Below the pieces are notes generated by a model. That model was not told where the DNA came from. It ran no database searches and saw nothing but the letters and a program-made list of their open reading frames with translations. From Arcicella sp. (GTDB taxonomy: Bacteria > Bacteroidota > Bacteroidia > Cytophagales > Spirosomataceae): a stretch of DNA of 49,636 bases. The stretch is taken from assembly GCA_025354645.1 (NCBI GenBank), contig JANXML010000110.1, positions 1 through 49,636 of the forward strand. The letters are read 5' to 3'. Below are positions 24,657-34,767 of the stretch, piece by piece (position 1 is the stretch's first letter; every line of letters begins with the position of its first letter). A program made the translations under genes and the position numbers.

Positions 24657-26114
24657 ATGAAAAATATAATCCAAAAAATAGTCGTATTTCTCGCTCTTTG
24701 CATCGTTTCTTTTGGTTGCAAAGAAGACTTTATAAACCTTGCAAATCCAAGTGCTTTGACTGAGGCAAGTTATTATAAAACCGCTGTAGATTTAAAGGGC
24801 GGTCTCACGGCAGCATACAGTTCTTTGCAACCCGTTTACAACTATATGTATCAATTTGCAGAAATCTCATCCGATAATTCTATCGGTCCAATTGATGGTC
24901 AAAATGAGCATTTATTTGATAAGTTTGAAGTTCCAACAAATCATACAGGAGTATCAAGAATGTGGACAAATTTATTCCGAAGTGTTGCTAAAACTAATTT
25001 AGTTATTGCCCGAGCTGAACCTATTGTAATGGACGCTACTCAAAAAGCTCGTTTTGTGGCAGAAGCTAAATTTATACGTGCTTTAAACTATTTTAATTTA
25101 GTCAGAATTTTTGGAGATGTACCAATTGTTGTTGCTCCAGTTAAAAATCCTGATGATGCTTTGTCTTTCAGAAGGGATGCTACAACCTTAGTGTACGCTC
25201 AAATTATTAAAGATTTAACAGAGTCTGAGGGGATTTTATTACCAAAATACACGGGTGTTGACGTAGGAAGAGCTACCAGTATTGCCGCAAAAATGTTATT
25301 GAGTGAAGTGTATATGACCCAAAAAAACTTTCCCGTTGCAATTACAAAATTGAAAGAAACCATTGATTTAGCTGATGCAAATGGGGTTGCTTTATTACCA
25401 AAATACGATGACATTTTTGACCCAACGAAGGGAAATAATGCGGAGATTATTTTTTCAATTCAGTACCAAAAAAACCGTATTCCAATCGAAGGAAGCCTTT
25501 TTAGTACGTGGTTTATTCCACAAGAAACGGGTAATTTAGTGGTGAAAGCAGGACGTGGATATGGATATAATTTGGTTCACCCAGATTTGGATGCGGCTTT
25601 TGAAATTAATGATAATAGGAAGTCAATTTCTGTCGATAAATACGTTTCTGCCAACGGTTTAGTTGTGCTTCGATATACCAAAAAGTACCTTGATGGAGGT
25701 CTTTTGGCTGACCAAGATGGGGACAATGATTGGACGATTTATCGTTATGCGGATTTAATCTTGCTTTATGCCGAATCTCTCAACGAAACGGGTAATCAAA
25801 CTGAGGCGTTATTGCAAATGAACAGAATCAGAAAAAGGGCTGGATTGGCAAATAAAATGGTTGCCGACCAAGTGGGATTAAGATTGGCGATTGAGCAAGA
25901 AAGGCGAATTGAGTTGAATATGGAAGGACATCGTTGGTTCGATTTATTGCGTACAGGAAGGGCAATTGAGGTGATGAATAATCATTTTGCCACTTATAAA
26001 ATATTGAGAACAACGAACGTTCAAGCTCAAATTGGCACTACAAATTTGCTATCGCCCATTCCCGAAACTGAGCGAACTGTGAATCCAAATATTGCTCAAA
26101 ATCCAGGATATTAA
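24657..26114 (+). CDS. SusD/RagB-type glycan-binding lipoprotein
   Basis: 485 residues. Lipobox VSFGC with lipid Cys at ~21. SusD signature: SYYKTAVDLKGGLTAAYSSLQ near the N-terminus, the TPR-like helices AEAKFIRALNYFNLVRIFGDVPIV, and the C-terminal RYADLILLYAESLNETGNQTEALLQMNRIRKRAGL...RRIELNMEGHRWFDLLRTG. It is the lid of the SusC importer encoded just upstream. A 13-bp terminator-like hairpin follows the stop, so glycosidase genes downstream may be expressed at a lower level. Confidence 0.96.
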   Translation: MKNIIQKIVVFLALCIVSFGCKEDFINLANPSALTEASYYKTAVDLKGGLTAAYSSLQPVYNYMYQFAEISSDNSIGPIDGQNEHLFDKFEVPTNHTGVSRMWTNLFRSVAKTNLVIARAEPIVMDATQKARFVAEAKFIRALNYFNLVRIFGDVPIVVAPVKNPDDALSFRRDATTLVYAQIIKDLTESEGILLPKYTGVDVGRATSIAAKMLLSEVYMTQKNFPVAITKLKETIDLADANGVALLPKYDDIFDPTKGNNAEIIFSIQYQKNRIPIEGSLFSTWFIPQETGNLVVKAGRGYGYNLVHPDLDAAFEINDNRKSISVDKYVSANGLVVLRYTKKYLDGGLLADQDGDNDWTIYRYADLILLYAESLNETGNQTEALLQMNRIRKRAGLANKMVADQVGLRLAIEQERRIELNMEGHRWFDLLRTGRAIEVMNNHFATYKILRTTNVQAQIGTTNLLSPIPETERTVNPNIAQNPGY

Positions 26115-26142
26115 AATTGGTTAGAATTGAAAATGTGTTTGT

Positions 26143-26172
26143 TTTTGGTTGGATTTTATAATCCAACCAAAA
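26143..26172 (+). terminator. Hairpin after SusD of PUL 1
   Basis: TTTTGGTTGGATT (26143-26155), 4-nt loop, AATCCAACCAAAA (26160-26172), perfect 13-bp stem followed by TTTATTATTT. Likely a partial intrinsic terminator. Confidence 0.75.
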
Positions 26173-26239
26173 TTTATTATTTCCTAAAAACTATATTAGA
26201 CTTTGAAAACCCTCTCACAAGCCTAAACCGCAACGTATA

Positions 26240-28003
26240 ATGAAAAGAGTCACCCTTATATTTTTTATTTCAATCAACTTTTTGTTAAATATTTCTGCCC
26301 AAAATACGGCTTCAATTTTGCTAAATGCTAACGATATTTTAAGGGAAAAACCTGTGGGAATAGGTGGGACAATGATTGAATACCACGATGCTCCAAGTCC
26401 GTTTGTGGTTGGAAATCCGTATAATTTTCAAGCGGATGTTCGTAAAAATAATTGCCAATTGATTCGTATGGGAGCATATCCAAGTCTGAAAAACATGAAA
26501 CAGACCTTAAATGATTTTGATGATAAAGTTTTGGCAATTATTAATTCAGGGGCAAAACCATTGTTTTATGTCATGATAAAGCCCAATGTCTCCGCTTACT
26601 ACAAAACGGATGGGAAATTGGGGGGAAATCCAGCTTCAAATTTGGCTTTCTTAGTAAATCATTATAAAAATGCTCCTTTTAATCTTTCAAAACAGATTTG
26701 GGAAGTTGGCAATGAACCCGAAAATACGGTTGATTACAAAGCTGGTTCAGATGAATATAGCGAAACTTTCAAGGCTTGCCACGATACTTTGGTGAAACAA
26801 GGTATTCGTGAAAATGTACAATTAGCTGGACCAGTTTTGAGCATAACTTACTTAAATTCAACCAATTATAGAGACGGATTATTTGAAAATTTCATAGAAA
26901 AATGTCACGATTATGTTGATTTAATTACGTTTCATAACTACGGAATTACGGTAAATCCTTTCACACCAACGGGTTCAATGACCAAAGAAAGGTCATTGTC
27001 TTTGCTTAATGATCCGCAAAGATTGGATAATATTGTGGATGGAAATAGGGTGATTGATGTCAATATTTCAGGTTCGATTAATTCAAATCGAAATAATAAT
27101 CAGTGTTATATGGGACTTGCTGGTATGATGAAATTCATGCGGAAATATACGTATGCACGTGGGCAAGTGAGTTTTGGCATTACGGAACAGCGAGGATTTG
27201 CCACCAACAACGTTATTCACGACATTCATACGCTCGAATCTGGGCTTTTTAGTTTGGCTTCGACCCATTTTTTATTGTATAATAATGACCCACAATTTCC
27301 TTCCATACTTGATAATTTATTCATTTTGAGTACCAAATATGACTTACCAATTTATAACCCAGATTATTCTTACGACTACGCCAATTGGTCGCTTTGGATG
27401 AATGGAAATTTGAGGGGAAATACGATGTTAAAACTTACAACTCAATCACCGCTAAATTCTTATAAAAATGCTCTCTTGCTCACCACAGCCTCAAAAAATG
27501 CGGATGGGACAGTCTTTTTGGAGGTGATAAATCGTGATACCGCCAATATCAAAACTACTATTTCATGTAGCAATTTTCCGCAATATGTGAAGACTGCAAT
27601 TCATGAAATGTCTAATGCAAAGTTGCCAAATACTGAAACGGAGTTCTTTTACACGCCTAATTTTACTTATATTTTTCCAAGAATGAGTGTTACTGTTTTC
27701 AAATTTCAAAAGAGTAATGTTCCAATAATTACGGCAAATCAGGAGGAAGAAAATTTAGTATTTTCGGCATATCCAAATCCCTGTAAAAATGATAGTTTTT
27801 TTGTAAAATCAAGCCAAATATCGAAAGCGAAAATCAGCTTTTTTAATACTTTGGGGCAAGAAATATCCATCAAAATTCAAGAAATTAATAAAGAAACGTA
27901 TCAAATTTCAAGCCCAGAAAAGGGGTTTAAAACGGGGATATATTTTTTAAATTTATTGATAAACAATCAAAAATATGTTAAAAAAATCATCATTGCTGAA
28001 TAG
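26240..28003 (+). CDS. Secreted clan-A glycoside hydrolase (GH39-like) with T9SS sorting tail
   Basis: 587 residues. Signal peptide (MKRVTLIFFISINFLLNISAQ). TIM-barrel glycosidase of the GH-A type: the acid/base motif WEVGNEPE (Glu159) and the candidate nucleophile FGITEQRG (Glu316). The overall pattern is closest to GH39 but GH30/GH79-like families cannot be excluded by eye. The last ~80 residues (YPNPCKNDSFFVKSS...GKTGIYFL-type...YVKKIII) are a T9SS type A sorting domain, so the enzyme is exported across the outer membrane. The 3' end overlaps the GH106 gene by 29 bp, indicating coupling. Confidence 0.85.
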   Translation: MKRVTLIFFISINFLLNISAQNTASILLNANDILREKPVGIGGTMIEYHDAPSPFVVGNPYNFQADVRKNNCQLIRMGAYPSLKNMKQTLNDFDDKVLAIINSGAKPLFYVMIKPNVSAYYKTDGKLGGNPASNLAFLVNHYKNAPFNLSKQIWEVGNEPENTVDYKAGSDEYSETFKACHDTLVKQGIRENVQLAGPVLSITYLNSTNYRDGLFENFIEKCHDYVDLITFHNYGITVNPFTPTGSMTKERSLSLLNDPQRLDNIVDGNRVIDVNISGSINSNRNNNQCYMGLAGMMKFMRKYTYARGQVSFGITEQRGFATNNVIHDIHTLESGLFSLASTHFLLYNNDPQFPSILDNLFILSTKYDLPIYNPDYSYDYANWSLWMNGNLRGNTMLKLTTQSPLNSYKNALLLTTASKNADGTVFLEVINRDTANIKTTISCSNFPQYVKTAIHEMSNAKLPNTETEFFYTPNFTYIFPRMSVTVFKFQKSNVPIITANQEEENLVFSAYPNPCKNDSFFVKSSQISKAKISFFNTLGQEISIKIQEINKETYQISSPEKGFKTGIYFLNLLINNQKYVKKIIIAE

Positions 28004-31000
28004 GGTGTTTGAAGTAAAATTCATAATTTTTAAAAATACAAAAACAAACCCAAAATCGTTTTTATGCTTGTTTTTATGTTTTATATTGCTGCATAATCCT
28101 TTACTATCCCAAACCCAAAACGCCAATTTATCACAAGCATCTTTCCAGAATCCTCCAACCGAAAACCATATTTATACGTGGTGGCATTGGCTCAATAAAG
28201 GCATCACAAAATCGGGAATCACAAAAGATTTGGAAGCCATGAAACAACAGGGCATTCGTGGAGCAACCATTTTGAATGTCAATCAGTTTCAGGGGAAAGA
28301 TTTTGGGGTCGCCAACGTGAAATTTAACTCGCCCGAATGGTATGATGTCTTCAAATATTCCCTCCAAGAAGCCAAGCGTTTGGGTCTTGAAATTGGCGTA
28401 CATAATTGCGACGGTTGGAGTACAAGTGGTGGTCCTTGGATTACACCCGAACAATCCATGAAGCAATTTGTGTGGAGTAAAGATTTTGTGGAAGGTGGGA
28501 AAAACATTCAGTTGAAACTCAAAAAACCGTTCAGTCGGATGGGCTTTTATCGTGATGCCTACGTGTTGGCTTTCCCCGCACCGCAACCAAGTCCTTTCTA
28601 TAAAAATCTGCCAAAAGTTACAATTTCCGATAATCAAGATGCTCATTTTTTAGTTGATGGCAGCCCTCTAAGCACCGTCAAAATCAATATTGGCGAATCA
28701 ATACAGTTCAATTTCAATGATACCTATCAAACAAATACCTTGTTGATTCACTTGAATAAGCCTTTTGCTTGGCGGGGGACTGACCAAACGGTATTTTTTG
28801 AATTATCAACTTCGGATGATAGTATTAATTTTAAAAAGATTACTGATTTGAAAGATACGTTGTTAAACCAAACCGTTCTACTCAAAATTCCTGAAATTAA
28901 AGCTAAGTTTTTCAAAGTTACTTTGAAAGATATGCTTAAAAAACAAGGAATTGGAATTGATTGGGGAAATAATTTAGACATTTCAGAAATGGCATTTTTG
29001 AACGAAGGCGAAAAAGGAATTTTCCAAACTCGGATAAAATATCTGCAAGCAAAAACCATTACTTCAATTGCGGATAATGTAAAGAATTTTTCGGTTGTTA
29101 CGGTTTTACCAGATGATGAAAATACAATAAGAAACACTAAAAATGTGATTGACATTACTGATAAAATGTCTGTTGATGGAGTTTTAAACTGGAATCCTCC
29201 ATCGGGTAATTGGGCGATTCTTCGTTTTGGATATACGACAACTGGCGTGAAAAATCAACCCGCTACGGTGGAAGGAGAAGGTTTAGAATGTGATAAGATG
29301 GATACAACGGCTCTGGATATACATTTCAAAAATTTCCCGCAAAAATTGATTGAAGCTGCGGGTGATATGAAGGGCAATACTTTCAAATATCTCTTTGTAG
29401 ATAGCTGGGAGTGCCTTTATCAAAATTGGACGGTTGGTTTCGAGAAAGAATTTGAGAAAGCGAGAGGCTATAAAATGCTTCCATATTTGCCCATTTTATG
29501 CGGTGAAATGGTGGAAAGTAGCGAACGAAGCGAAGCATTTTTACATGATTTTCGTAAAACAATTTCAGAATTAGTTGAACTCAGATATTTCAAACATTTA
29601 AGCGATTTGTGCCATAAGCAAGGCATGGATTTGCACGCCGAAGCCATTTACGGAGGAATACATGCACTACCTTTGGACATTCTGAAAGCTAACTCCTATT
29701 TTGATGTTCCCATGACAGAATTTTGGGGCAGAATTGACCCTTCGGATTCTTTGTTGAAATACAATCCGAATAATCAAGTTACGGGAACGTTTGTTACTCA
29801 TGCCGCCACGATGTACAACAAATCAGTAGTTGCGGCGGAATCATATTCAAGTTCAGCCAATTTTAGTGAATCGCCTTGGGCATTGAAATTGTGGGGTGAT
29901 AAGGCATTTACGGAGGGGGTAAACCGCATTGTATTGCACAGTCTTGTGCATCAACCAAATGAGCAAAAACCTGGTATGACTTTGGGACCTTTTGGCTCAA
30001 TCTTTAATCGAAATAACCCGTGGTGGCAACACGCAAAGGCTTGGTTTGACTATCAAGCAAGGGTACAATATGTCTTACAAAAAGGTAGAACAGTAGCGGA
30101 TGTTTTAGTGTATATGGGTGATAAAATGCCAATTGCGGAAGTTGCCAATAAACCTTCAACTTATAATTCAGGTATTCGTTTTGACTTTTGCAATAACGAT
30201 ATTTTAATGAAATATGCTACGGTTAAGAATGGCAGAATATCACTTCACAACAATCTTAGTTATGCAGTTTTAATCCTTGAAGATAGCGTGATGAATCTTT
30301 CAACGTTGATTAAAATTGAAGAATTAATAAGAAATGGCGGGATAATTGTTGCTCCAAAACCTATCAGAACTTTATCTTTGAATAATTACGAAAACAACAA
30401 TGAAGCACTTAGAAAGTAGAGCAACGCTATCTGGGGTAAAATAGATGGAAAAACGGTTTTTGAAAATCAATATGGCAAAGGGAAAGTCATTTTTGGCAAG
30501 TCAATCGAAAGTGTATTTTCTGAAAATAAATTTATACAAGACATTGATTTTAAGGGAATTAACCCATCTGAATTGATGTACATTCATAAAAAAACTGCAA
30601 CACAAGATTTCTATTATATTACAAATAAGAACGAAAGTCGAGAAGTTCAATTTGAGGGATTATTTAAGATTAAAGGGAAAGTCCCACAAATTTGGAACCC
30701 AATTAATGGAGAGATTTTGAGCTTAAAAACGTACTCAGTAGATGGAGAAGTTACTAAAATACCGCTAACTTTAAACCCTAAACAGTCATTTTTTATTGTA
30801 TTTTCCGAAAAATCTCAGTCCGATTTAATTTCAGCTAAAAAAGCGGTAGATAAGGTAGTAGATGAACTCGTATTAAAGCCTTTCAATGGTAAAATTACCT
30901 TTGTGGATGAGCCTGAAATTAAACCAGTTTTATTTAATAATTTTCAGTCATTAACTAAATCTTCAAATCCAGAAATTAAATATTATGTGGGTTTGGCAAA

Positions 31001-31394
31001 ATATGATTTTGAAGTTGAAATATCGAAAGACTTTATCAAAGCAGGGCAACGGAATTACTTAAAATTAGGTAAATTTGGTTCCACCGCTAAAATTGAGATT
31101 AATGGAAAATTTGTAACAATTGTTTGGGAGCAAAGTTCCGAAATTGATATAACAGATTTTATCAAACAAGGGAAAAATACGTTCATTATTTCTACCACAA
31201 ATCCATGGAGAAACCGATTAATTGGAGACTTAATTTATCCTGAAAATAAAAAAGAAAGATGGTTTTCCAGTAATTTGAAAGACAACGGTGGCAAGGTATT
31301 AATTGATAAAAATTCTTTTCTTTTAATATTAGGATTAGGCTCCGATATTTCGATAATTAGTAAAGAACTCCCCGTTTTAAATTCAAATAAATGA
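27975..31394 (+). pseudogene. GH106 alpha-L-rhamnosidase interrupted by one in-frame TAG
   Basis: ORFs 27975-30419 and 30573-31394 are in the same frame, and the only stop between them is TAG at 30417-30419; the codons after it read SNAIWGKIDGKTVFENQYGKGKVIFGKS without a break. The full length would be about 1139 residues, normal for GH106. N-terminal GH106 pattern: YTWWHWLNKGITKSGITKDLEAMKQQGIRGATIL...HNCDGWSTSGGPWITPE; mid-part FVDSWE, LHAEAIYGG and AESYSSS; C-terminal galactose-binding fold (IEINGKFVTIVWEQSSEIDITDFIKQGKNTFIISTTNPWRNRLIGDL). Signal peptide near residues 28-47. It would release terminal alpha-L-rhamnose. An 814-residue product would lack the C-terminal domain. Sequencing error is possible. 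Confidence 0.85.
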
Positions 31395-31605
31395 AAAAAT
31401 ATTTAATTTTTTTGACTTTCCTTTTTGTAATAATCAATTTAAAATCTTCCTCTCAAAACCCTGTTCAAATAAAAGGAGTTTTCCTTAAATGACGGTCAAA
31501 ACAATGAAAGTTTCTCCAAATGGTTATGAACATTGCGAATTTCCTGACAATTTTTCAGCTCCTTGGGTGAGAATTACACCTAATAAATCCGCAGAAAGTG
31601 AATGA
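31391..31605 (+). pseudogene. Scar of a secreted protein gene (signal peptide and C-terminal end only)
   Basis: ATG at 31391 overlaps the GH106 stop and gives a signal peptide (MKKYLIFLTFLFVIINLKSSSQNPVQIKG) that stops after 33 codons. About 12 bp later, in another frame, comes KVSPNGYEHCEFPDNFSAPWVRITPNKSAESE, which looks like the last part of a larger protein. I read this as a gene that lost its middle. The family could not be named; the ending resembles PUL-linked sialidase/BNR-like proteins, which is only a guess. Confidence 0.5.
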
Positions 31606-31641
31606 ATTTTTAATTTATAATTGACTAAAAAATACAAAACA

Positions 31642-32940
31642 ATGAGAAAAAATCTCGCAATTATTTTTATCGTCTGGGCAATAACAACGCCCATGTCATT
31701 CGCCCAACCCAGCGAAAAATTTATTAAAGTTGCCGTTTCTGCCGACCACCCAGATTGGGTCTATAAAGTAGGCGAAAAGGTGAAATTTACCATTGATGTT
31801 TATAAGAATGGAAGTCTGGTGAAAAACGCCCAAGTGCGTTATGAAATTGGTCCTGAAAAACAAGAACCAACTCAAAAAGAGACGATTGTGTTGTTGTCGG
31901 GTTCAAAAACTATTGATGGTGGAACCATGATAACGGGAGGGTTTTTAAGATGCGTAGCCATTGCGGATATTGACGGAAAAGAGTACAGAAACCTTTGTAC
32001 GGCAGGTTTTGATCCTCTAAGTATCGCTCCAACGGTTGAAAATCCAACTGATTTTGATACCTTTTGGGACGATGCAAAAACTGAACTTGCCAAAATTCCG
32101 ATGGATATAAAAATGACATTATTACCCGAACGATGTACCGAATTAACGAATGTTTATCACGTAAATTTGCAAAATTTTAAGGTGGGAACACGTCTTTACG
32201 GTATTCTTTGTGTACCAAAGAAAGAAGGAAAATATCCTGCACTTTTGCAAGTTCCAGGTGCAGGCGTTCGGGCTTATGCAGGGGATATTGCTAATGCAGA
32301 CAAGGGTATAATCACGTTTCAAATCGGCATTCACGGCATTCCCGTAACGATGGATGCTGGAGTTTATACAGATTTAGGGGCAGGTATTTTAAATGGATAT
32401 TTTAATTATAATATGGATGATAAAAATCGTTTTTTCTATAAGCGAGTTTACATGGGTTGTGTACGAGCGAATGATTTTTTGACAAGTTTACAACAATATG
32501 ACGGCACAAATCTTGGTGTGGTTGGTGGAAGCCAAGGAGGTGCATTGTCAATTATTACAGCGGCTTTGGATAGTAGAGTGAAATGGTTAGGAGCATTTTA
32601 CCCCGCCCTTTCTGATGTAACGGGTTATTTGAAAGGAAGGGCGGGTGGTTGGCCTCATTATTTTGATAAAAATAACCGTCTTTTTAACGAAAAGAAGGAA
32701 AAATTAGAAACTATTAAATATTATGATGTGGTGAATTTTGCCCGCAGACTTAAAATTCCAGGGTATTATTCGTGGGGGTTTAATGATGAAACCTGCCCTC
32801 CGACTTTAATGTATTCGGTTTATAACGTTATCTCTGCCCCTAAAAGCCTGTATTTGGCATTAGATACAGGACATTGGACATACCCTGAACAAAACGAAAA
32901 AATGTATGATTGGCTTCGTGAGAAATTGAGTGGAAAGTAA
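31642..32940 (+). CDS. Secreted acetyl (xylan) esterase-like alpha/beta hydrolase (AXE1 family)
   Basis: 432 residues from the ATG at 31642, which gives a clean signal peptide (MRKNLAIIFIVWAITTPMSFAQ); the track start (TTG) is 7 codons upstream. An N-terminal beta-sandwich (~30-120) precedes the AXE1/cephalosporin deacetylase domain: NPTDFDTFWDDAKTEL, VPGAGVRAY, nucleophile Ser in VVGGSQGGALS (~297), Asp in WGFNDETCPP and His in DTGHWTYPEQ. This enzyme removes acetyl groups from oligosaccharides. Its place after a rhamnosidase suggests an acetylated rhamnose-containing glycan. Confidence 0.88.
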   Translation: MRKNLAIIFIVWAITTPMSFAQPSEKFIKVAVSADHPDWVYKVGEKVKFTIDVYKNGSLVKNAQVRYEIGPEKQEPTQKETIVLLSGSKTIDGGTMITGGFLRCVAIADIDGKEYRNLCTAGFDPLSIAPTVENPTDFDTFWDDAKTELAKIPMDIKMTLLPERCTELTNVYHVNLQNFKVGTRLYGILCVPKKEGKYPALLQVPGAGVRAYAGDIANADKGIITFQIGIHGIPVTMDAGVYTDLGAGILNGYFNYNMDDKNRFFYKRVYMGCVRANDFLTSLQQYDGTNLGVVGGSQGGALSIITAALDSRVKWLGAFYPALSDVTGYLKGRAGGWPHYFDKNNRLFNEKKEKLETIKYYDVVNFARRLKIPGYYSWGFNDETCPPTLMYSVYNVISAPKSLYLALDTGHWTYPEQNEKMYDWLREKLSGK

Positions 32941-33113
32941 GAATCTTGATGAAGAATTATTTTTTCAGAATAGGATTTATTAGATTCACAAGATACGACA
33001 GGATTAAATTCAGAATCCTAAAATTCATGCTAATCTTATTAATCCTGTTCTGATTTTTGTGTAAGAAAATGAATTAAACAATGTACTAAATTACATGAAA
33101 GACGTAACTTTTT
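32941..33113. other. Intergenic region with inverted repeat
   Basis: ACAGGATTAA (32998-33007) and TTAATCCTGT (33039-33048) form a perfect 10-bp inverted repeat 31 nt apart; an alternative pairing uses AGGATTTATTAGATT around 32972. TTTTTG follows nearby, so it can serve as a terminator for PUL 1. Confidence 0.5.
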
Positions 33114-33302
33114 ACACTTTTTTACTTCTTTAAAACGACTGCACTGTACTATAAACAGGAGAAATTATTATTTGATGCACTCAAAACAATAAAAAATACT
33201 CCTGATGTAAAATATAATATTCTTACAAATTCTTGACACGGAACGGGTAAATTTGAGGATATTGCCACCATTAATTCTATCCTCTCAAAATCAATAACTT
33301 AA
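33114..33302 (+). pseudogene. C-terminal fragment of an alpha/beta hydrolase
   Basis: One frame reads ALYYKQEKLLFDALKTIKNTPDVKYNILTNS, TGA (33234-33236), HGTGKFEDIATINSILSKSIT and TAA. The pattern LLFDALK...(hydrophobic strand)...HG.G.F.D....NSIL..S matches the C-terminal end of esterase/lipase-type alpha/beta hydrolases, where the HG carries the catalytic His. The rest of the gene is absent. This is a third degraded gene in the tail of PUL 1. Confidence 0.45.
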
Positions 33303-33321
33303 AAATGTAATTAAATATTTT

Positions 33322-34470
33322 CTATTCCCTAACCGAAGACCCACGAACAATCAATTCGGTCAATAATTGATGCCTTTCATTCCTAATAATTTTTTCTTCC
33401 AAAGCCTTGATTAATATGCTTGCTGATAATTTCCCCATCTCGCCAATAGGCTGAGAAATCGTGGTTAATTGTGGTTCAATAATCGTTGAAACGGGGTCAT
33501 TACTGAAACCCACAACCCCCAATTCTTCGGGGATTTTGATACCTTTACTTTTTGCTAAAATCATTACCTCGATTGCCGTAGGGTCATTTATTGCAAAAAT
33601 GGCATCGGGCGGATTTGGTAAACTCAAAAGATGATTGGCATAAATTCTTGCCTTTTCTTCGGTCAAATCAAAGTCAATAATTAGCTCGTTATCAATCGTT
33701 AAATTGTGCTTTTGAATGGCATCTAAATACCCCTGTTTTCGATTTTTACTCAACTGTAATGAACTCGGACCTGCCAAATGAGCAATCCGTTTATACCCCT
33801 GTTCAATTAAATGCTCAACTGCCATAAACGCCCCGTGATAATCATCCACAACCACTTGCGGAGTTTCTAATTCGGGACAAATTCGATTGAAAAAAACCAT
33901 TGGAATTTCCTTTCGCATGACTGTTTTGAAATGGTCAAAATTATTGGTTTGACTCGTAACCGAAACCAGAAAACCGTCCACTCGGCTACTCATTAAAGCC
34001 TTTACGTTCGCTACTTCGGTTTCATAACACTCATCCGACTGACAAATCATTACGTTGTAACCCGCTTTTGAAAGCACAGACTGAGCTCCAATGATGAAAG
34101 CTGGGAAGAAGTAATGCCTAAATTCTGGGACGATAATTCCAATGGTATTTGTCCGATTTTTCAACAGCCCATGTGCCAATGGATTAGGTTCGTATTCCAA
34201 TTGTTTTGCCAAATCTAAGACCATTTGCCGTGTGCCTTCGTGTATATCCGAATGTCCCCGTAAAGCCCGTGAAACAGTTGATTTGGAAATACCCAATTCA
34301 TTCGCTAAATCAATTATTGTAACTTGATGGTGTGGGTTTCTGGACTTAGAAATTGGTTCAGGTATCGTGAAATGATATTGACAAGATTTACATAAATATC
34401 GTTGCTTACCCCGAATAATTCCTGCTTTCTGAACGTAATCTACTTGATGACATTTTATACATTTTATCAT
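33322..34470 (-). CDS. LacI-family regulator with N-terminal transposase-type zinc ribbon
   Basis: 382 residues. Residues 1-40 are a Cys4 zinc ribbon, KCIKCHQVDYVQKAGIIRGKQRYLCKSCQYHFT, in the style of the InsA/IS1 transposase N-terminus. Then comes a full LacI helix-turn-helix (~50-95; VTIIDLANELGISKSTVSRALRGHSDIHEGTRQMVLDLAKQLEYEPNPLA) and the periplasmic-binding-like sugar domain (~110-375; NTIGIIVPEFRHYFF...HLAGPSSLQLSKNRKQGYLDAI...VVGFSNDPVSTIIEPQLTTISQP). It is divergent from the SusC of PUL 2, so it probably controls PUL 2 in response to a sugar. The two Cys pairs are intact, so the ribbon should bind zinc. ATG at 34470. Confidence 0.92.
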   Translation of the reverse strand: MIKCIKCHQVDYVQKAGIIRGKQRYLCKSCQYHFTIPEPISKSRNPHHQVTIIDLANELGISKSTVSRALRGHSDIHEGTRQMVLDLAKQLEYEPNPLAHGLLKNRTNTIGIIVPEFRHYFFPAFIIGAQSVLSKAGYNVMICQSDECYETEVANVKALMSSRVDGFLVSVTSQTNNFDHFKTVMRKEIPMVFFNRICPELETPQVVVDDYHGAFMAVEHLIEQGYKRIAHLAGPSSLQLSKNRKQGYLDAIQKHNLTIDNELIIDFDLTEEKARIYANHLLSLPNPPDAIFAINDPTAIEVMILAKSKGIKIPEELGVVGFSNDPVSTIIEPQLTTISQPIGEMGKLSASILIKALEEKIIRNERHQLLTELIVRGSSVRE

Positions 34471-34767
34471 TATCTGTAAGATATTAATTGTATTATTTTA
34501 ATATTACACCTAATTGCATTAAATTTTTGTTCACATTATGAACTGAATATAAAGATAACAATTTTTCGTTATTCTACCTATCGGTATCAGTTTTGGGAAA
34601 GTTCCCGATAGTTTTTATCGAAAAAATTAAATTATTTCTTCTAAAATTTAAAATAATACTATAAGTTTAAATAATAATGGCAAAAGTGGATAGGTAAATG
34701 AATTTATTGATCTTCTTTGCTATTTATTGTAAAATTGTATTATTCTAATTTAAAACAATCAAATTAA
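34471..34767. promoter_or_regulatory. Divergent regulatory region of LacI regulator and PUL 2
   Basis: 297 bp. It contains ATAAC-9-GTTAT near 34555-34573 and a hairpin CTATCGG (34578-34584)/CCGATAG (34605-34611) followed by TTTTT on the plus strand. The second could attenuate leader transcripts of SusC, or be part of the LacI operator. No unambiguous promoter boxes were found. Confidence 0.4.

Noticed and set aside
28131-28646. 171-aa minus-strand ORF inside the GH106 gene
   Set aside because: Antisense shadow of conserved GH106 coding sequence.
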